Shown: positions 1 to 7,450, counted from the stretch's first letter. The stretch is DNA of 10,194 nt from an uncultured Alphaproteobacteria bacterium (GCA_903858915.1 CAIOKL010000114.1:1-10194); one strand, 5' to 3'. The notes: generated by a model not told the origin, from the letters alone. Numbers and translations: made by a program.

Positions 1-2136
1 AACCGAAGGAACTCGTGGCGAGTGAATATCATAAACACCCGGTCCAATTTCATTTGGATATTTGAAGTTAATGAAAGCATTCAACAATTCCATTTGCGAA
101 CGTGAAGTTTCGATCGAAATCACATCGGCGTCCATATCGGCAATCGCTGAAATAATGTCATTAAATTCGGAATAACACATGTGGGTGTGTATTTGCGTGC
201 GATCTTGAGCAACTGAGGCCGTAATGCGGAAAGCATCAACCGCCCATTTTAAATATTCGCTCCAATTTTTTTGACGAATCGGCAAGCCTTCTCTAAGAGC
301 GGCTTCGTCGATTTGAATAATTTTGATGCCAGCTTTTTCGAGATCCAAAACTTCGTCGCGAATCGCAAAAGCAATTTGCATCGTAGTGTCTTTGCGCGGT
401 TGATCATCACGCACGAACGACCATTGCAAAATGGTAATTGGACCCGTCAACATGCCTTTCATAATTTTTGAAGTAAGACTTTGTGCGTATGTCGCCCACT
501 CAACTGTCATAGCTTTTGGACGCGAAACATCACCGAAAATTACCGGTGGTTTTACGCATCTTGAACCATAACTTTGCACCCAACCATTTTTAGTAAAGCA
601 AAAACCGCTAAGTTGTTCGCCGAAATATTCAACCATGTCGTTGCGTTCAAATTCACCGTGAACCAAAACATCGATACCGATTTCTTCTTGAAATTTAACG
701 GTGCGCGCGGTTTCTTCTTTAATGAATTTTTCATATTCATTTACAGAAATTACGCCCGCTTTGAAATCCGCTCGAGCCTTACGCACTTCTTTGGTTTGCG
801 GAAAAGAACCAATTGTTGTGGTTGGCAATAAAGGTAAATTTAAAGCTTTTTGAATTTCTTTTCTTTGTTGATAATTACTTTCGCGATTAAGCAAAGATTC
901 TTCAATATTCGCCACGCGTTTTTTAACTTCTTGATTGTGAATTTTTGCCGAAATTTTGCGATTGGCAACGGCTTTTTTGTTATTATCAATCAAGCTTTGA
1001 ACCGAGGATTCTTCGCCGTTCACAGCTTTAGCGATGGCGACAATTTCCAGCAATTTTTCAGTCGCAAAAGACAACCAAGATTTAATTTCTGAATCAAGAG
1101 CCGTTTCACTTTGTAAACTTACGGGAACATGAAGAAGTTGGCACGAAGGCGCAACAATCACACGATTTTTTCCAAGTTTTGCCACCGCTTTTTTAGCAAT
1201 CGCAATTGAATTTTCGATATTGTTAATCCAAATATTGCGACCATCAACCAAGCCTAACGACAAGCTTTGATTTTCACGCACCAAATTCAAAACTTTTTCA
1301 AATTGTTGTGGCGCACGCACTAGATCGACATGAACCGAATCGGTTTGTAAATCGAAAGCCAATTCGGAATTATCTTCCAAACTTTCAAAATAAGTTGCCA
1401 AATGTAATTTAATTGAACCGGCAAATTTACGAAGTTGCGGATAGGCTTTTAAGTAGGCTTGAACCGCTTCTTTTGAAAGGTCGGTGACCAAAAACGGCTC
1501 ATCGATTTGCACTTCTTTAACGCCGATTTCGTGTAATTTTTTGAATAATTCTTGATATGCTTCGAGCAAATTATCGAGCAATTCAAGCTTGTTCGAGCCA
1601 TCAATTGCTTTACCTAAAAGCAAAAATGTAACTGGTCCAAGGATTACGGGGCGAGTTTCGATGCCAGCTTTTTTAGCCTCAAGAAATTCATCAAAAATTT
1701 TGCTTGAAGAAATTTTGAATTGTTGATTTTTAGAAAATTCGGCGACTAAATAATGGTAATTTGTGTCGAACCATTTAGTCATTTCCATGGCGGTAACATC
1801 AATGCCACCAACTTGCGCTCCGCGAGCCATGGCGAACAATAAATCCAAACCAACAACTTTACCTAAAGAAAATTTGAAAGCCTCAACAAAACGATGCGGA
1901 ATTGAGCCGAACAACGCAATATTATCAAGGACTTGGTCGTAAAATGAAAAATCATTTGAAGGAATGAAATCGATGCCCGATTTTTGTTGTAATTGCCAAT
2001 TATTGTGGCGAATTTCTTGAGCTGATTTTTTTAAATCAACTTCATTTGAGGAATTTTTCCAAAAACTTTCGACGGCTTTTTTTAATTCGCGATTTGCTCC
2101 GATGCGGGGAAATCCAAGAGATGCGGTTTTAACCAT
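1..2136 (-). CDS. metE: Cobalamin-independent methionine synthase (partial, C-terminus cut by window edge)
   Basis: Transfers the methyl group of 5-methyltetrahydropteroyl-tri-L-glutamate to homocysteine to make methionine, in the cytoplasm and without vitamin B12. The minus strand is open for 712 codons from an ATG at 2136 and is still open at base 1. The N-terminus (SLGFPRIGANRELKKA) matches the family start. The catalytic C-terminal domain begins near residue 440 with TIGSFPQT. HMC (His652, Cys654) and Glu676 (in SIETSRS) correspond to zinc ligands His641, Cys643 and Glu665 of E. coli MetE, a constant offset of 11. The last visible residues, YDIHSPRVPSV, are typical of the region about 50 residues before the end, so the final zinc cysteine lies outside the window. 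I saw no frameshift. A second in-frame ATG lies two codons upstream (2142); 2136 fits the family better. It is divergent from the reductase gene at 2308. Confidence 0.97.
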   Translation of the reverse strand, partial: MVKTASLGFPRIGANRELKKAVESFWKNSSNEVDLKKSAQEIRHNNWQLQQKSGIDFIPSNDFSFYDQVLDNIALFGSIPHRFVEAFKFSLGKVVGLDLLFAMARGAQVGGIDVTAMEMTKWFDTNYHYLVAEFSKNQQFKISSSKIFDEFLEAKKAGIETRPVILGPVTFLLLGKAIDGSNKLELLDNLLEAYQELFKKLHEIGVKEVQIDEPFLVTDLSKEAVQAYLKAYPQLRKFAGSIKLHLATYFESLEDNSELAFDLQTDSVHVDLVRAPQQFEKVLNLVRENQSLSLGLVDGRNIWINNIENSIAIAKKAVAKLGKNRVIVAPSCQLLHVPVSLQSETALDSEIKSWLSFATEKLLEIVAIAKAVNGEESSVQSLIDNNKKAVANRKISAKIHNQEVKKRVANIEESLLNRESNYQQRKEIQKALNLPLLPTTTIGSFPQTKEVRKARADFKAGVISVNEYEKFIKEETARTVKFQEEIGIDVLVHGEFERNDMVEYFGEQLSGFCFTKNGWVQSYGSRCVKPPVIFGDVSRPKAMTVEWATYAQSLTSKIMKGMLTGPITILQWSFVRDDQPRKDTTMQIAFAIRDEVLDLEKAGIKIIQIDEAALREGLPIRQKNWSEYLKWAVDAFRITASVAQDRTQIHTHMCYSEFNDIISAIADMDADVISIETSRSQMELLNAFINFKYPNEIGPGVYDIHSPRVPSV

Positions 2137-2158
2137 AAACATTTTAAATTTAAATTTA

Positions 2159-2195
2159 TGCAAGGCTTTGCAAAAAATATGTGGCAGACTTGCCA
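2159..2195 (-). promoter_or_regulatory. Attenuator-like double hairpin in the metE leader
   Basis: Read on the minus strand there are two short hairpins. The first, TGGCA-AGTC-TGCCA (2195-2182), is followed after four bases (CATA) by six T. The second, TGCAA-AGCC-TTGCA, lies at 2172-2159. The first arm and loop also contain GCAAG (2193-2189), which can pair with CTTGC (2164-2160) of the second hairpin, so the two folds would be mutually exclusive. This is the layout of a terminator/antiterminator switch. The stems are only 5 bp and no known methionine or SAM riboswitch is recognised. Confidence 0.3.
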
Positions 2196-2220
2196 AAAAA
2201 TTTGTGAGAAATTTTTTATT

Positions 2221-2246
2221 TGCTAAAAATTGATTTTAATTTAGCA
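2221..2246. promoter_or_regulatory. Inverted repeat in the metE/reductase divergent region
   Basis: TGCTAAA (2221-2227) and TTTAGCA (2240-2246) form a perfect 7-bp inverted repeat with a 12-base spacer. Two more pairs are possible if a 2-base bulge is allowed. It lies between two divergent genes, just downstream of the predicted metE start point, so it could be an operator or the first hairpin of the metE leader. It does not match the TGAA-N5-TTCA consensus of MetR. Confidence 0.35.
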
Positions 2247-2254
2247 TGTTTTTA

Positions 2255-2283
2255 ATCTTAAAAATTATTTTAATAACAAGCAA
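2255..2283 (-). promoter_or_regulatory. Candidate metE promoter
   Basis: Read on the minus strand, TTGCTT (2278-2283) is followed after exactly 17 bases by TAAGAT (2255-2260). The match to the sigma-70 consensus is modest (3/6 and 4/6) but the spacing is ideal. It would start transcription near 2248 and give a leader of about 110 bases before metE. The surroundings are very AT-rich, so chance matches are likely. Confidence 0.3.
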
Positions 2284-2307
2284 AGATTTTTTTAATTAAA
2301 TTATCAA

Positions 2308-3315
2308 ATGACAATTCATAAAACTGATATAGTTATCGTCGGAGCCGGTCCCGCCGGCTTATTTAGCGTCTTCGAAGCTGGCATGCTTAAAATGAAATGC
2401 CACATAATCGATACTCTCGAAATCATTGGCGGTCAATGTACCGCGCTTTATCCCGAAAAGCCAATTTATGATATTCCCGCTCATCCAAAAGTTTTGGCAA
2501 GCGAATTAATCGAGCTTCTTGAAGCCCAAGCCGAGCCGTTTCATCCGGTTTATCATCTTAATCAACAAGTGCAAAAAATTGATGAAAAAACTGATGGTAG
2601 TTTTGTTGTTGAAACTTCCAAAAATATTAAAATTGAATGTAAGGCAATAATTATCGCCGCCGGTTGCGGAGCTTTCGGACCCAATCGCCCTCCCCTCGAA
2701 AATATTGAAAAATACGAGGGCAATTCAATTTTTTATTCGGTGCGCAATAAAAAAGAATTTGCTGACAAAAAAGTTGTAATTGCCGGAGGCGGAGATTCCG
2801 CGGTTGATTGGGCGATAAGCCTCGCCGAGATTGCTCAAAAAATTTTCGTTGTGCATCGTCGCGATAAATTTCGTTGCGCGCCCGAAAGTGCCGACAAAAT
2901 GAAAAAACTCGAAGCCGAAGGTAAAATCGAAATGGTAATTCCATTTCAACTTGAAGGGCTTGAAGGCTTAAATTCAAAGCTTTCGCATGTTATCGTGAAA
3001 GATTTTGAAAATAATTTGAAAAAAATTGAAGCCGATTATTTATTACCATTTTTTGGTCTCGCCATGGAGCTTGGACCCATTGCCAATTGGGACTTGAACC
3101 TTCATAAAAATCATATTGAAGTCGATCGCGCAACTATGCAAACTTCTAAAAAAGGCATTTACGCAGTTGGCGATATCGCCACTTATCCGCATAAATTAAA
3201 ATTGATTTTAACAGGCTTCGCAGAATGCGCCAGCGCGTGTCACGATATCTTTAAAATTGTATTTCCCGATCAAGTTTATCACTTTGAATATTCAACCAGC
3301 AAAGGAATTTCGTAA
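2308..3315 (+). CDS. Ferredoxin--NADP+ reductase, thioredoxin-reductase-like (type 2)
   Basis: A flavoprotein expected to move electrons between NADP(H) and ferredoxin in the cytoplasm. The FAD-binding motif GAGPAG is at residues 12-17. It is followed by the family signature GGQCTALYPEKPIYDIPAHP at about 41-60. The NADPH-binding motif GGGDS is at 160-164 and the C-terminal FAD contact YAVGDIATYP starts at 285. The CxxC redox pair that thioredoxin reductase carries in its NADPH domain is absent, which together with the LYPEK signature separates it from TrxB. The length of 335 residues is normal for the family. The ATG at 2308 puts the dinucleotide fold right at the N-terminus as expected; there is no clear Shine-Dalgarno site. 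The stop codon is one base before the lolC-type gene, so the two are probably cotranscribed. GC content is visibly higher than in later genes. Confidence 0.92.
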   Translation: MTIHKTDIVIVGAGPAGLFSVFEAGMLKMKCHIIDTLEIIGGQCTALYPEKPIYDIPAHPKVLASELIELLEAQAEPFHPVYHLNQQVQKIDEKTDGSFVVETSKNIKIECKAIIIAAGCGAFGPNRPPLENIEKYEGNSIFYSVRNKKEFADKKVVIAGGGDSAVDWAISLAEIAQKIFVVHRRDKFRCAPESADKMKKLEAEGKIEMVIPFQLEGLEGLNSKLSHVIVKDFENNLKKIEADYLLPFFGLAMELGPIANWDLNLHKNHIEVDRATMQTSKKGIYAVGDIATYPHKLKLILTGFAECASACHDIFKIVFPDQVYHFEYSTSKGIS

Positions 3316-3316
3316 T

Positions 3317-4567
3317 ATGTTTTCAAAATTAGAGTTCTTGATCGCCCTACGCTATCTTAAGTCGAAACGCAAAGAAGGATTTATTTCGGTGATTGCAATT
3401 TTTTCTTTTATTGGCATTATGATTGGCGTTGCCACATTGATAATCGTGATGTCGGTGATGAATGGTTTTCGTTATGAATTAGTAAATCGCATTCTTGGCA
3501 TCAACGCCCATCTTACAATTTACAGTCGCCAAGGGCAAATTTTTGATTATGAAAAAATTATTGCCGATTTAAAAACAATTGATGGCGTAAAATCTTTAAA
3601 TCCAATTATCGAAAGCCAAGCCATGCTTTCACACAATGGCAAAAATCTTGGCGGATTAATTCGCGGAATTAATGTTGCTGATTTAAAAAATAAAGAATTA
3701 ATTTCTAAAAATATTGTTGATGGCGATATCGAAAATATCAATCAAAGAGATTCAATAATTATTGGCTCTTCGATTGCTCAATCGATGAATTTGCAAAAAG
3801 GTGATAAAATAAAAATAATTTCCGCCGAGACCAATGAGACCATAATTGGCGCTATTCCGCGCATTAAAACTTATCAAATCGGCGGAATTTTTTCGAGCGG
3901 ACTTTACGAATATGACTCTTCAACAATTTTTATGAATTATGAAATGGCGCAAATCCATTTTCGCCATAAAGATTCGGCAACGGCGATCGAAATTTTTCTT
4001 GATGATGTTAATTTAATTGGCGAATTAAAAAAATCGATTTTTGAGAAAATTCATGATGATAAAAATATTTATATTTCCGATTGGCAAAGCGCCAATTCTG
4101 GCTTCATCGATGCTTTAAAAGTTGAAAGCACCGTGATGTTTTTCATTTTAACTTTGATAATTTTAGTGGCGGTTTTCAATATTATTTCCAGCATGATTAT
4201 GCTAGTTAATGATAAAAATAAAAACATCGCACTCTTACGCACTCTTGGTATGACGAAGTTTGGCATCATGCGTATTTTTCTAATTTGCGGTTCCTCGATT
4301 GGCGTTTTTGGCACTTTTTTGGGGCTAATAATCGGCGTTGTCTTCGCTTCCAATATCAACAATATCAAGCTTTGGCTCGAATCTTTTACCGATGTCGAAC
4401 TTTTTAATCCGGCAATTTATTTTTTATCAACCTTGCCTTCAAAAATATTTATTTCCGATGTAGTTTTAATTTCATCAATGGCGTTAATTTTTTCATTTCT
4501 TGCCACAATTTATCCGGCTTACAAAGCCAGCAAGTCAAATCCCGCCGAGATTTTGCGTTATGAATAA
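3317..4567 (+). CDS. lolC: Lipoprotein-releasing ABC transporter permease (LolC/LolE family)
   Basis: Inner-membrane subunit of the Lol complex, which extracts mature lipoproteins from the inner membrane and passes them to the periplasmic carrier LolA; it needs the ATPase LolD, not seen here. The 416 residues show the expected topology: an N-terminal amphipathic start (LEFLIALRYLKSKRKEGFIS), a first membrane helix at about 22-47, a large periplasmic domain to about 270, then three helices near 273-298, 317-342 and 378-400. The C-terminus SNPAEILRYE is characteristic. The ATG at 3317 is preferred over an in-frame TTG at 3257, because it follows the reductase stop by one base, is preceded by an AAAGGA ribosome-binding site inside the reductase gene, and begins the conserved family N-terminus. 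With only one permease gene visible, LolC and LolE cannot be told apart; many alphaproteobacteria use one permease. Confidence 0.93.
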   Translation: MFSKLEFLIALRYLKSKRKEGFISVIAIFSFIGIMIGVATLIIVMSVMNGFRYELVNRILGINAHLTIYSRQGQIFDYEKIIADLKTIDGVKSLNPIIESQAMLSHNGKNLGGLIRGINVADLKNKELISKNIVDGDIENINQRDSIIIGSSIAQSMNLQKGDKIKIISAETNETIIGAIPRIKTYQIGGIFSSGLYEYDSSTIFMNYEMAQIHFRHKDSATAIEIFLDDVNLIGELKKSIFEKIHDDKNIYISDWQSANSGFIDALKVESTVMFFILTLIILVAVFNIISSMIMLVNDKNKNIALLRTLGMTKFGIMRIFLICGSSIGVFGTFLGLIIGVVFASNINNIKLWLESFTDVELFNPAIYFLSTLPSKIFISDVVLISSMALIFSFLATIYPAYKASKSNPAEILRYE

Positions 4568-4615
4568 TATTTTATAATAAGGTTGATTATTAAACATTTA
4601 TTAATAATTTAATAT

Positions 4616-4648
4616 TAATTTAGCATAATTTTTAATTATACTAAATTA
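4616..4648. promoter_or_regulatory. Candidate promoter/operator upstream of the orphan gene
   Basis: An 8-bp perfect inverted repeat, TAATTTAG (4616-4623) and CTAAATTA (4641-4648), has a 17-base spacer. Its right arm overlaps TATACT (4637-4642), a 5/6 match to the -10 consensus about 31 bases upstream of the ATG at 4674. No good -35 element is present. A repeat over a -10 box suits repressor binding, but the region is almost pure A/T and chance is a real possibility. Confidence 0.3.
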
Positions 4649-4673
4649 TTGTAAATTATTTTATATAAATGTC

Positions 4674-5321
4674 ATGATTAATAATCTTCACTTTTTTCCA
4701 GTTTACGCAATTTCAAAAGCACCTTTTTTTCAACCTCCTCAACCTAAATTGCCGCAAATTCAAAAAAGCGATTCTTTCACCGTTAAAATCACTAACGCGG
4801 AAAATAAAGAAATCGAATTAACTTTTAATAAAATTATCGATTTATTCCCTGACAATTTTTCAAAAGGAATTTTGGGAACAAAAATTAACAAAGATGGAAA
4901 ATTAGATATTGTTGATGAAAATCTGGGTGATTTTAGTAACAACAAAACTCTTATTAAAAAATCAGACGGCTCTTATGTTACAATTCCAGACAGATTAATT
5001 GATGAAAAAAAAACTAGAGAAGCTGAGAATGAAACGATTAGAGATCCCAAAAAATGGGGGGACTCTAATTTTGTTTATGAAAAATATCGTACGCTTCGAA
5101 GAGATATTAATGAACCTGAACCTGAAACTGATCAATCTAGTAACAACACAGACTTTTTTACGGTTAAAAAAGATGTTAATGCATCTGGAACTGATCAGCC
5201 TAGTTTCAAACCAGCCATTCGTCCGGTTACAAGATATCGTAATGTTAAAATAACTATTGATACTAAAAAAACCGCTGATGTCCCAGAGGCGACGACTGCG
5301 AATCAGTTAAATTTAAGGTAA
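4674..5321 (+). CDS. Hypothetical 215-residue protein with short degenerate repeats
   Basis: I do not recognise this protein. It starts with a hydrophobic/aromatic stretch followed by a proline-rich segment (FFQPPQPKLPQIQ, about 18-30). There is no convincing signal peptide, membrane segment or catalytic motif. The middle and C-terminal half are polar, charged and probably poorly structured. A degenerate repeat is visible: RRDIN...TDQSS (residues 142-156) and KKDVN...TDQPS (165-177). The ATG at 4674 has no Shine-Dalgarno site. The reading frame is open for 648 bases in a very AT-rich region with codon use like its neighbours, and a candidate promoter lies upstream, so it is probably a real gene. 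It stands alone, separated by 106 bases from lolC and followed by a palindrome-rich spacer. It may be a lineage-specific, possibly surface or secreted protein; that is only a guess. Confidence 0.65.
   Translation: MINNLHFFPVYAISKAPFFQPPQPKLPQIQKSDSFTVKITNAENKEIELTFNKIIDLFPDNFSKGILGTKINKDGKLDIVDENLGDFSNNKTLIKKSDGSYVTIPDRLIDEKKTREAENETIRDPKKWGDSNFVYEKYRTLRRDINEPEPETDQSSNNTDFFTVKKDVNASGTDQPSFKPAIRPVTRYRNVKITIDTKKTADVPEATTANQLNLR
5097..5204 (+). repeat. Degenerate internal repeat inside the orphan gene
   Basis: Two copies, 5097-5141 and 5166-5204, encode the pattern [RK][RK]D[IV]N-x(3 or 5)-TDQ-x-S. The 20-base cores at 5122-5141 and 5185-5204 match at 17 of 20 positions, with all three differences being transitions. 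The first copy is longer by a Glu-Pro dipeptide (EPEPE). This suggests an old local duplication kept in frame. Confidence 0.55.
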
Positions 5322-5385
5322 AGCTCGAGAAAATCCAACCACAATGATTAATCGCAAAAAAACTTACAAAAAAACCAAAAATCTC

Positions 5386-5421
5386 ATCGCGAATGGGCGA
5401 ATTTACTTCGCCCGAAGCGAT
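5386..5421. repeat. Stem-loop palindrome downstream of the orphan gene
   Basis: GGGCGAA (5395-5401) and TTCGCCC (5407-5413) form a perfect 7-bp stem with a 5-base loop. An outer stem, ATCGC (5386-5390) with GCGAT (5417-5421), encloses it across a small internal loop. It is notably GC-rich for this spacer and lies between the ends of two convergent genes. It lacks a following T-run on either strand, so it is not a classic intrinsic terminator. Confidence 0.5.
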
Positions 5422-5433
5422 TCAACTTTTCCC

Positions 5434-5455
5434 TAAATTTGCGTAAGCAAATTTA
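5434..5455. repeat. Second palindrome with a GTAA loop
   Basis: TAAATTTGC (5434-5442) and GCAAATTTA (5447-5455) are a perfect 9-bp stem closing on GTAA, which in RNA from the plus strand is a stable GNRA-type tetraloop. It sits 12 bases after the previous palindrome. The adjoining ATGCGTAGC then A8 reads on the minus strand as an eight-T run, but that run comes before the hairpin in the direction of the minus-strand gene, so it does not form a standard terminator for it. Confidence 0.45.
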
Positions 5456-5510
5456 ATGCGTAGCAAAAAAAACTAAATAACGCAGAAATTTGAAGCAAAA
5501 GTTAGATTTT

Positions 5511-6479
5511 TTAGAAGGTTAGAATCAAAGACCCCATGGTCTTTTTACTCTCAATATCACGATGCGCCTTAACCACATCTTGAAATTTGTAATTATTAAT
5601 TTTCGGACGAATTATTCCCTTAGTCAATGCCGCAAAAATTTCATTCGAAGCCATAATTAATTCGACGCGATTGGACTTATATTTCGCAAGGGTTGGACGC
5701 GTTATGTAAAGCGAATTAGCAACCAATTCATCTAAATTAAAATTTTCGACAGCGCCCGAAGTTTCGCCGTAACTTACGCACATTCCCATCGCCCACAAGC
5801 ATTCCAGAGATTTATTTAGAGTCTCCTTGCCCACCGAATCATAAACAATGCCAACGCCGGCGTAATCGGTAATTTTAGCCACTTCCGCAACTAAATCCTG
5901 AGTTCTATAATTTATAACATAAGAGCATCCAATCGAACGAGCGTAATCCATTTTCTCATCTAACCCAACAGTGCCAATGATTTCGATGTTCAAATATTTT
6001 GCCCATTGGCATAAAATATGCCCAACGCCACCCGTCACCGAATGAATTAAAATTCTTTTAACCATTGAAGCAATGTAAACTCTATGAAGCAAACTATGCG
6101 CCATCAAGCCCTTAAGAAGACCAGAGGCAACTTGCTCATCGGTAATATCGTTTGGAACGGGAATTAAATTGTAAACATTAACCGCCTTCCTTTCGGCGTA
6201 GGCTCCAATTCCTGCGTTTATATAAGCAACACGATCGCCGATTTTAAAATCTTTAACTTCGGCACCCAATTCAACTATAACTCCCGAGGCTTCTAGCCCA
6301 AGTATTACCGGAAATTTATTAATTTTATATTGACCACTTCTAAAAGCATGATCGAAAAAATTAACTCCGATCGCTTTGTTTTGAACGATTACCTCATCTT
6401 TTTTAGGCTTTGGATCGTCAACATTTTCAATTTTCAAATTCTCTGGTCCGCCGATTTTATGAAGAACGATTGCTTGCAT
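5511..6479 (-). CDS. qor: NADPH:quinone oxidoreductase (zinc-free MDR family)
   Basis: A cytoplasmic medium-chain reductase expected to reduce quinones or related carbonyls with NADPH. The 322 residues match the usual length of QorA. Family landmarks are the N-terminal QAIVLHKIGGPENL, GVNFFDHAFRSGQY (38-51), FPVILGLEASG (56-66), GDRVAY (81-86) and the nucleotide-binding turn TGGVG (149-153) followed by CQWAK. The cysteine/histidine ligands of zinc alcohol dehydrogenases are missing, as expected for quinone reductases. Some family-typical residues differ: SVTGGVG where AAAGGVG is usual, and GLEASG for GVEGAG; the fold should still bind NADPH. The ATG at 6479 is the natural start because the conserved beta strand begins at once. 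It is divergent from the exonuclease gene at 6619 and faces the orphan gene. The exact substrate is uncertain. Confidence 0.88.
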   Translation of the reverse strand: MQAIVLHKIGGPENLKIENVDDPKPKKDEVIVQNKAIGVNFFDHAFRSGQYKINKFPVILGLEASGVIVELGAEVKDFKIGDRVAYINAGIGAYAERKAVNVYNLIPVPNDITDEQVASGLLKGLMAHSLLHRVYIASMVKRILIHSVTGGVGHILCQWAKYLNIEIIGTVGLDEKMDYARSIGCSYVINYRTQDLVAEVAKITDYAGVGIVYDSVGKETLNKSLECLWAMGMCVSYGETSGAVENFNLDELVANSLYITRPTLAKYKSNRVELIMASNEIFAALTKGIIRPKINNYKFQDVVKAHRDIESKKTMGSLILTF

Positions 6480-6494
6480 TTTTTTAAAAAATTT

Positions 6495-6506
6495 AGTTAA
6501 TTAACT
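6495..6506. promoter_or_regulatory. 12-bp palindrome in the qor/exonuclease divergent region
   Basis: AGTTAATTAACT is a perfect 12-bp palindrome 16 bases upstream of the qor ATG. Its position between divergent genes fits an operator for qor. It is AT-rich and could arise by chance. Confidence 0.25.
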
Positions 6507-6553
6507 TTGGGTCATTTTTATTTAAGAAATAATCAAAATAATCTAAGAAATAT

Positions 6554-6559
6554 TATAAT
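6554..6559 (+). promoter_or_regulatory. Candidate -10 box for the exonuclease gene
   Basis: A perfect TATAAT lies 59 bases upstream of the ATG at 6619. It is part of ATTATAAT, so a TATAAT also reads on the minus strand (6552-6557) toward qor. No good -35 element precedes it at 16-18 bases. Confidence 0.3.
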
Positions 6560-6618
6560 AAGAATTAAACTTAAATATAAAAAATTTATCTTACTAATTC
6601 CATAAAATTTTAAATTAA

Positions 6619-7440
6619 ATGCAACATCAAAATTTATTTGTTTTTGATATAGAAACAATTCCCGACATAAAAACCGCCAAAAACTTACTGCACATCGAGA
6701 GCGATGAGACCAATGAAATCAGGAGTAAATTAACAAAATATCATCTCGATATTACCGATCAAAAAAATAGTTTTTTGCGTCAAATTTTTCATCAAATTAT
6801 CGCCATTAGTTTTGTTGAAGCCGAAATCGTTCGCGATTCTCATGGTCAAGAATATTATCGCATAATCGATATTCGTTCGGGTGGCGATTTATCAAGCTTG
6901 GAAGCCGATTTAACTAAAGGATTTTTTCAACATTTAAAGAAAAAATTTTCAAGATTGGTGAGTTTTAATGGTAAAAATTTTGATTTACCGGTTTTAAAAT
7001 ATTCGGCGATGAAGCATGAAGTTGAAGCGGGCTGGCTTTATAAAAGTGGCGACAAATGGAATAATTATAATCAAAAATTTAGTCTCGATTGGCATTGCGA
7101 TTTAGCCGATGCATTTTCTGATTTTGGTGCCTCAGCGCGCTTGAAAATGAATGAATTATGTTGCGCTTTTAACTTACCGGGAAAAATTGGTGTCGACGGC
7201 TCGCAAGTTATGGATATGTATGACGCTGGACGATTACAAGAAATTCGCAATTACTGCGAAACCGATGTCATTAATACTTATCTTTTATATTTAATTTATC
7301 AGCATCATAATGGCACTTTGAGCAAAGAAAATTTTGCAAAATGCAAAAATGATTTACACGAATTTCTAGAAAATAAATCTTCGGAAAAAGAACATTTTCT
7401 TGAATATTTACAACATTGGGATTTTAAATCGAGCGAATAA
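6619..7440 (+). CDS. PolB-like 3'-5' exonuclease (DNA_pol_B_exo2 type)
   Basis: Predicted stand-alone DEDDy 3'-5' exonuclease related to the proofreading domain of B-family DNA polymerases; it would remove nucleotides from DNA or RNA 3' ends with two metal ions. All three exonuclease motifs are visible: Exo I DIET with Asp10 and Glu12, Exo II SFNGKNFDLPVL with Asn117 and Asp122, and Exo III YCETD with Tyr212 and Asp216. The tyrosine places it in the DEDDy group. The 273 residues contain only this domain with a short charged C-terminal tail; no polymerase or helicase domain is attached. The ATG at 6619 lies just before the first catalytic strand. No Shine-Dalgarno site is seen. The gene converges on argF with a gap of 14 bases. 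The biological substrate of this family is not established, and the neighbours do not suggest one. Confidence 0.9.
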   Translation: MQHQNLFVFDIETIPDIKTAKNLLHIESDETNEIRSKLTKYHLDITDQKNSFLRQIFHQIIAISFVEAEIVRDSHGQEYYRIIDIRSGGDLSSLEADLTKGFFQHLKKKFSRLVSFNGKNFDLPVLKYSAMKHEVEAGWLYKSGDKWNNYNQKFSLDWHCDLADAFSDFGASARLKMNELCCAFNLPGKIGVDGSQVMDMYDAGRLQEIRNYCETDVINTYLLYLIYQHHNGTLSKENFAKCKNDLHEFLENKSSEKEHFLEYLQHWDFKSSE

Positions 7441-7450
7441 ATTTGAAGGC

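Noticed and set aside
271..1092. Several plus-strand open frames of 60-85 codons
   Set aside because: They are antisense to metE, whose reading frame and motifs are continuous there, and they show no family features.
2143..2307. Cobalamin or SAM-II riboswitch upstream of metE
   Set aside because: The leader of about 110-165 bases is short for a cobalamin riboswitch, and I could not match the conserved cobalamin-box or SAM-II sequences.
2651..2977. A 108-codon minus-strand open frame
   Set aside because: It is the antisense of the well-supported reductase gene; its Arg-rich composition is typical of a shadow frame.
3257..3316. Upstream TTG start for the LolC/E permease, adding 20 residues
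   Set aside because: It overlaps the reductase gene; the extra residues do not look like the family, and the ATG at 3317 has a ribosome-binding site and the conserved N-terminus.
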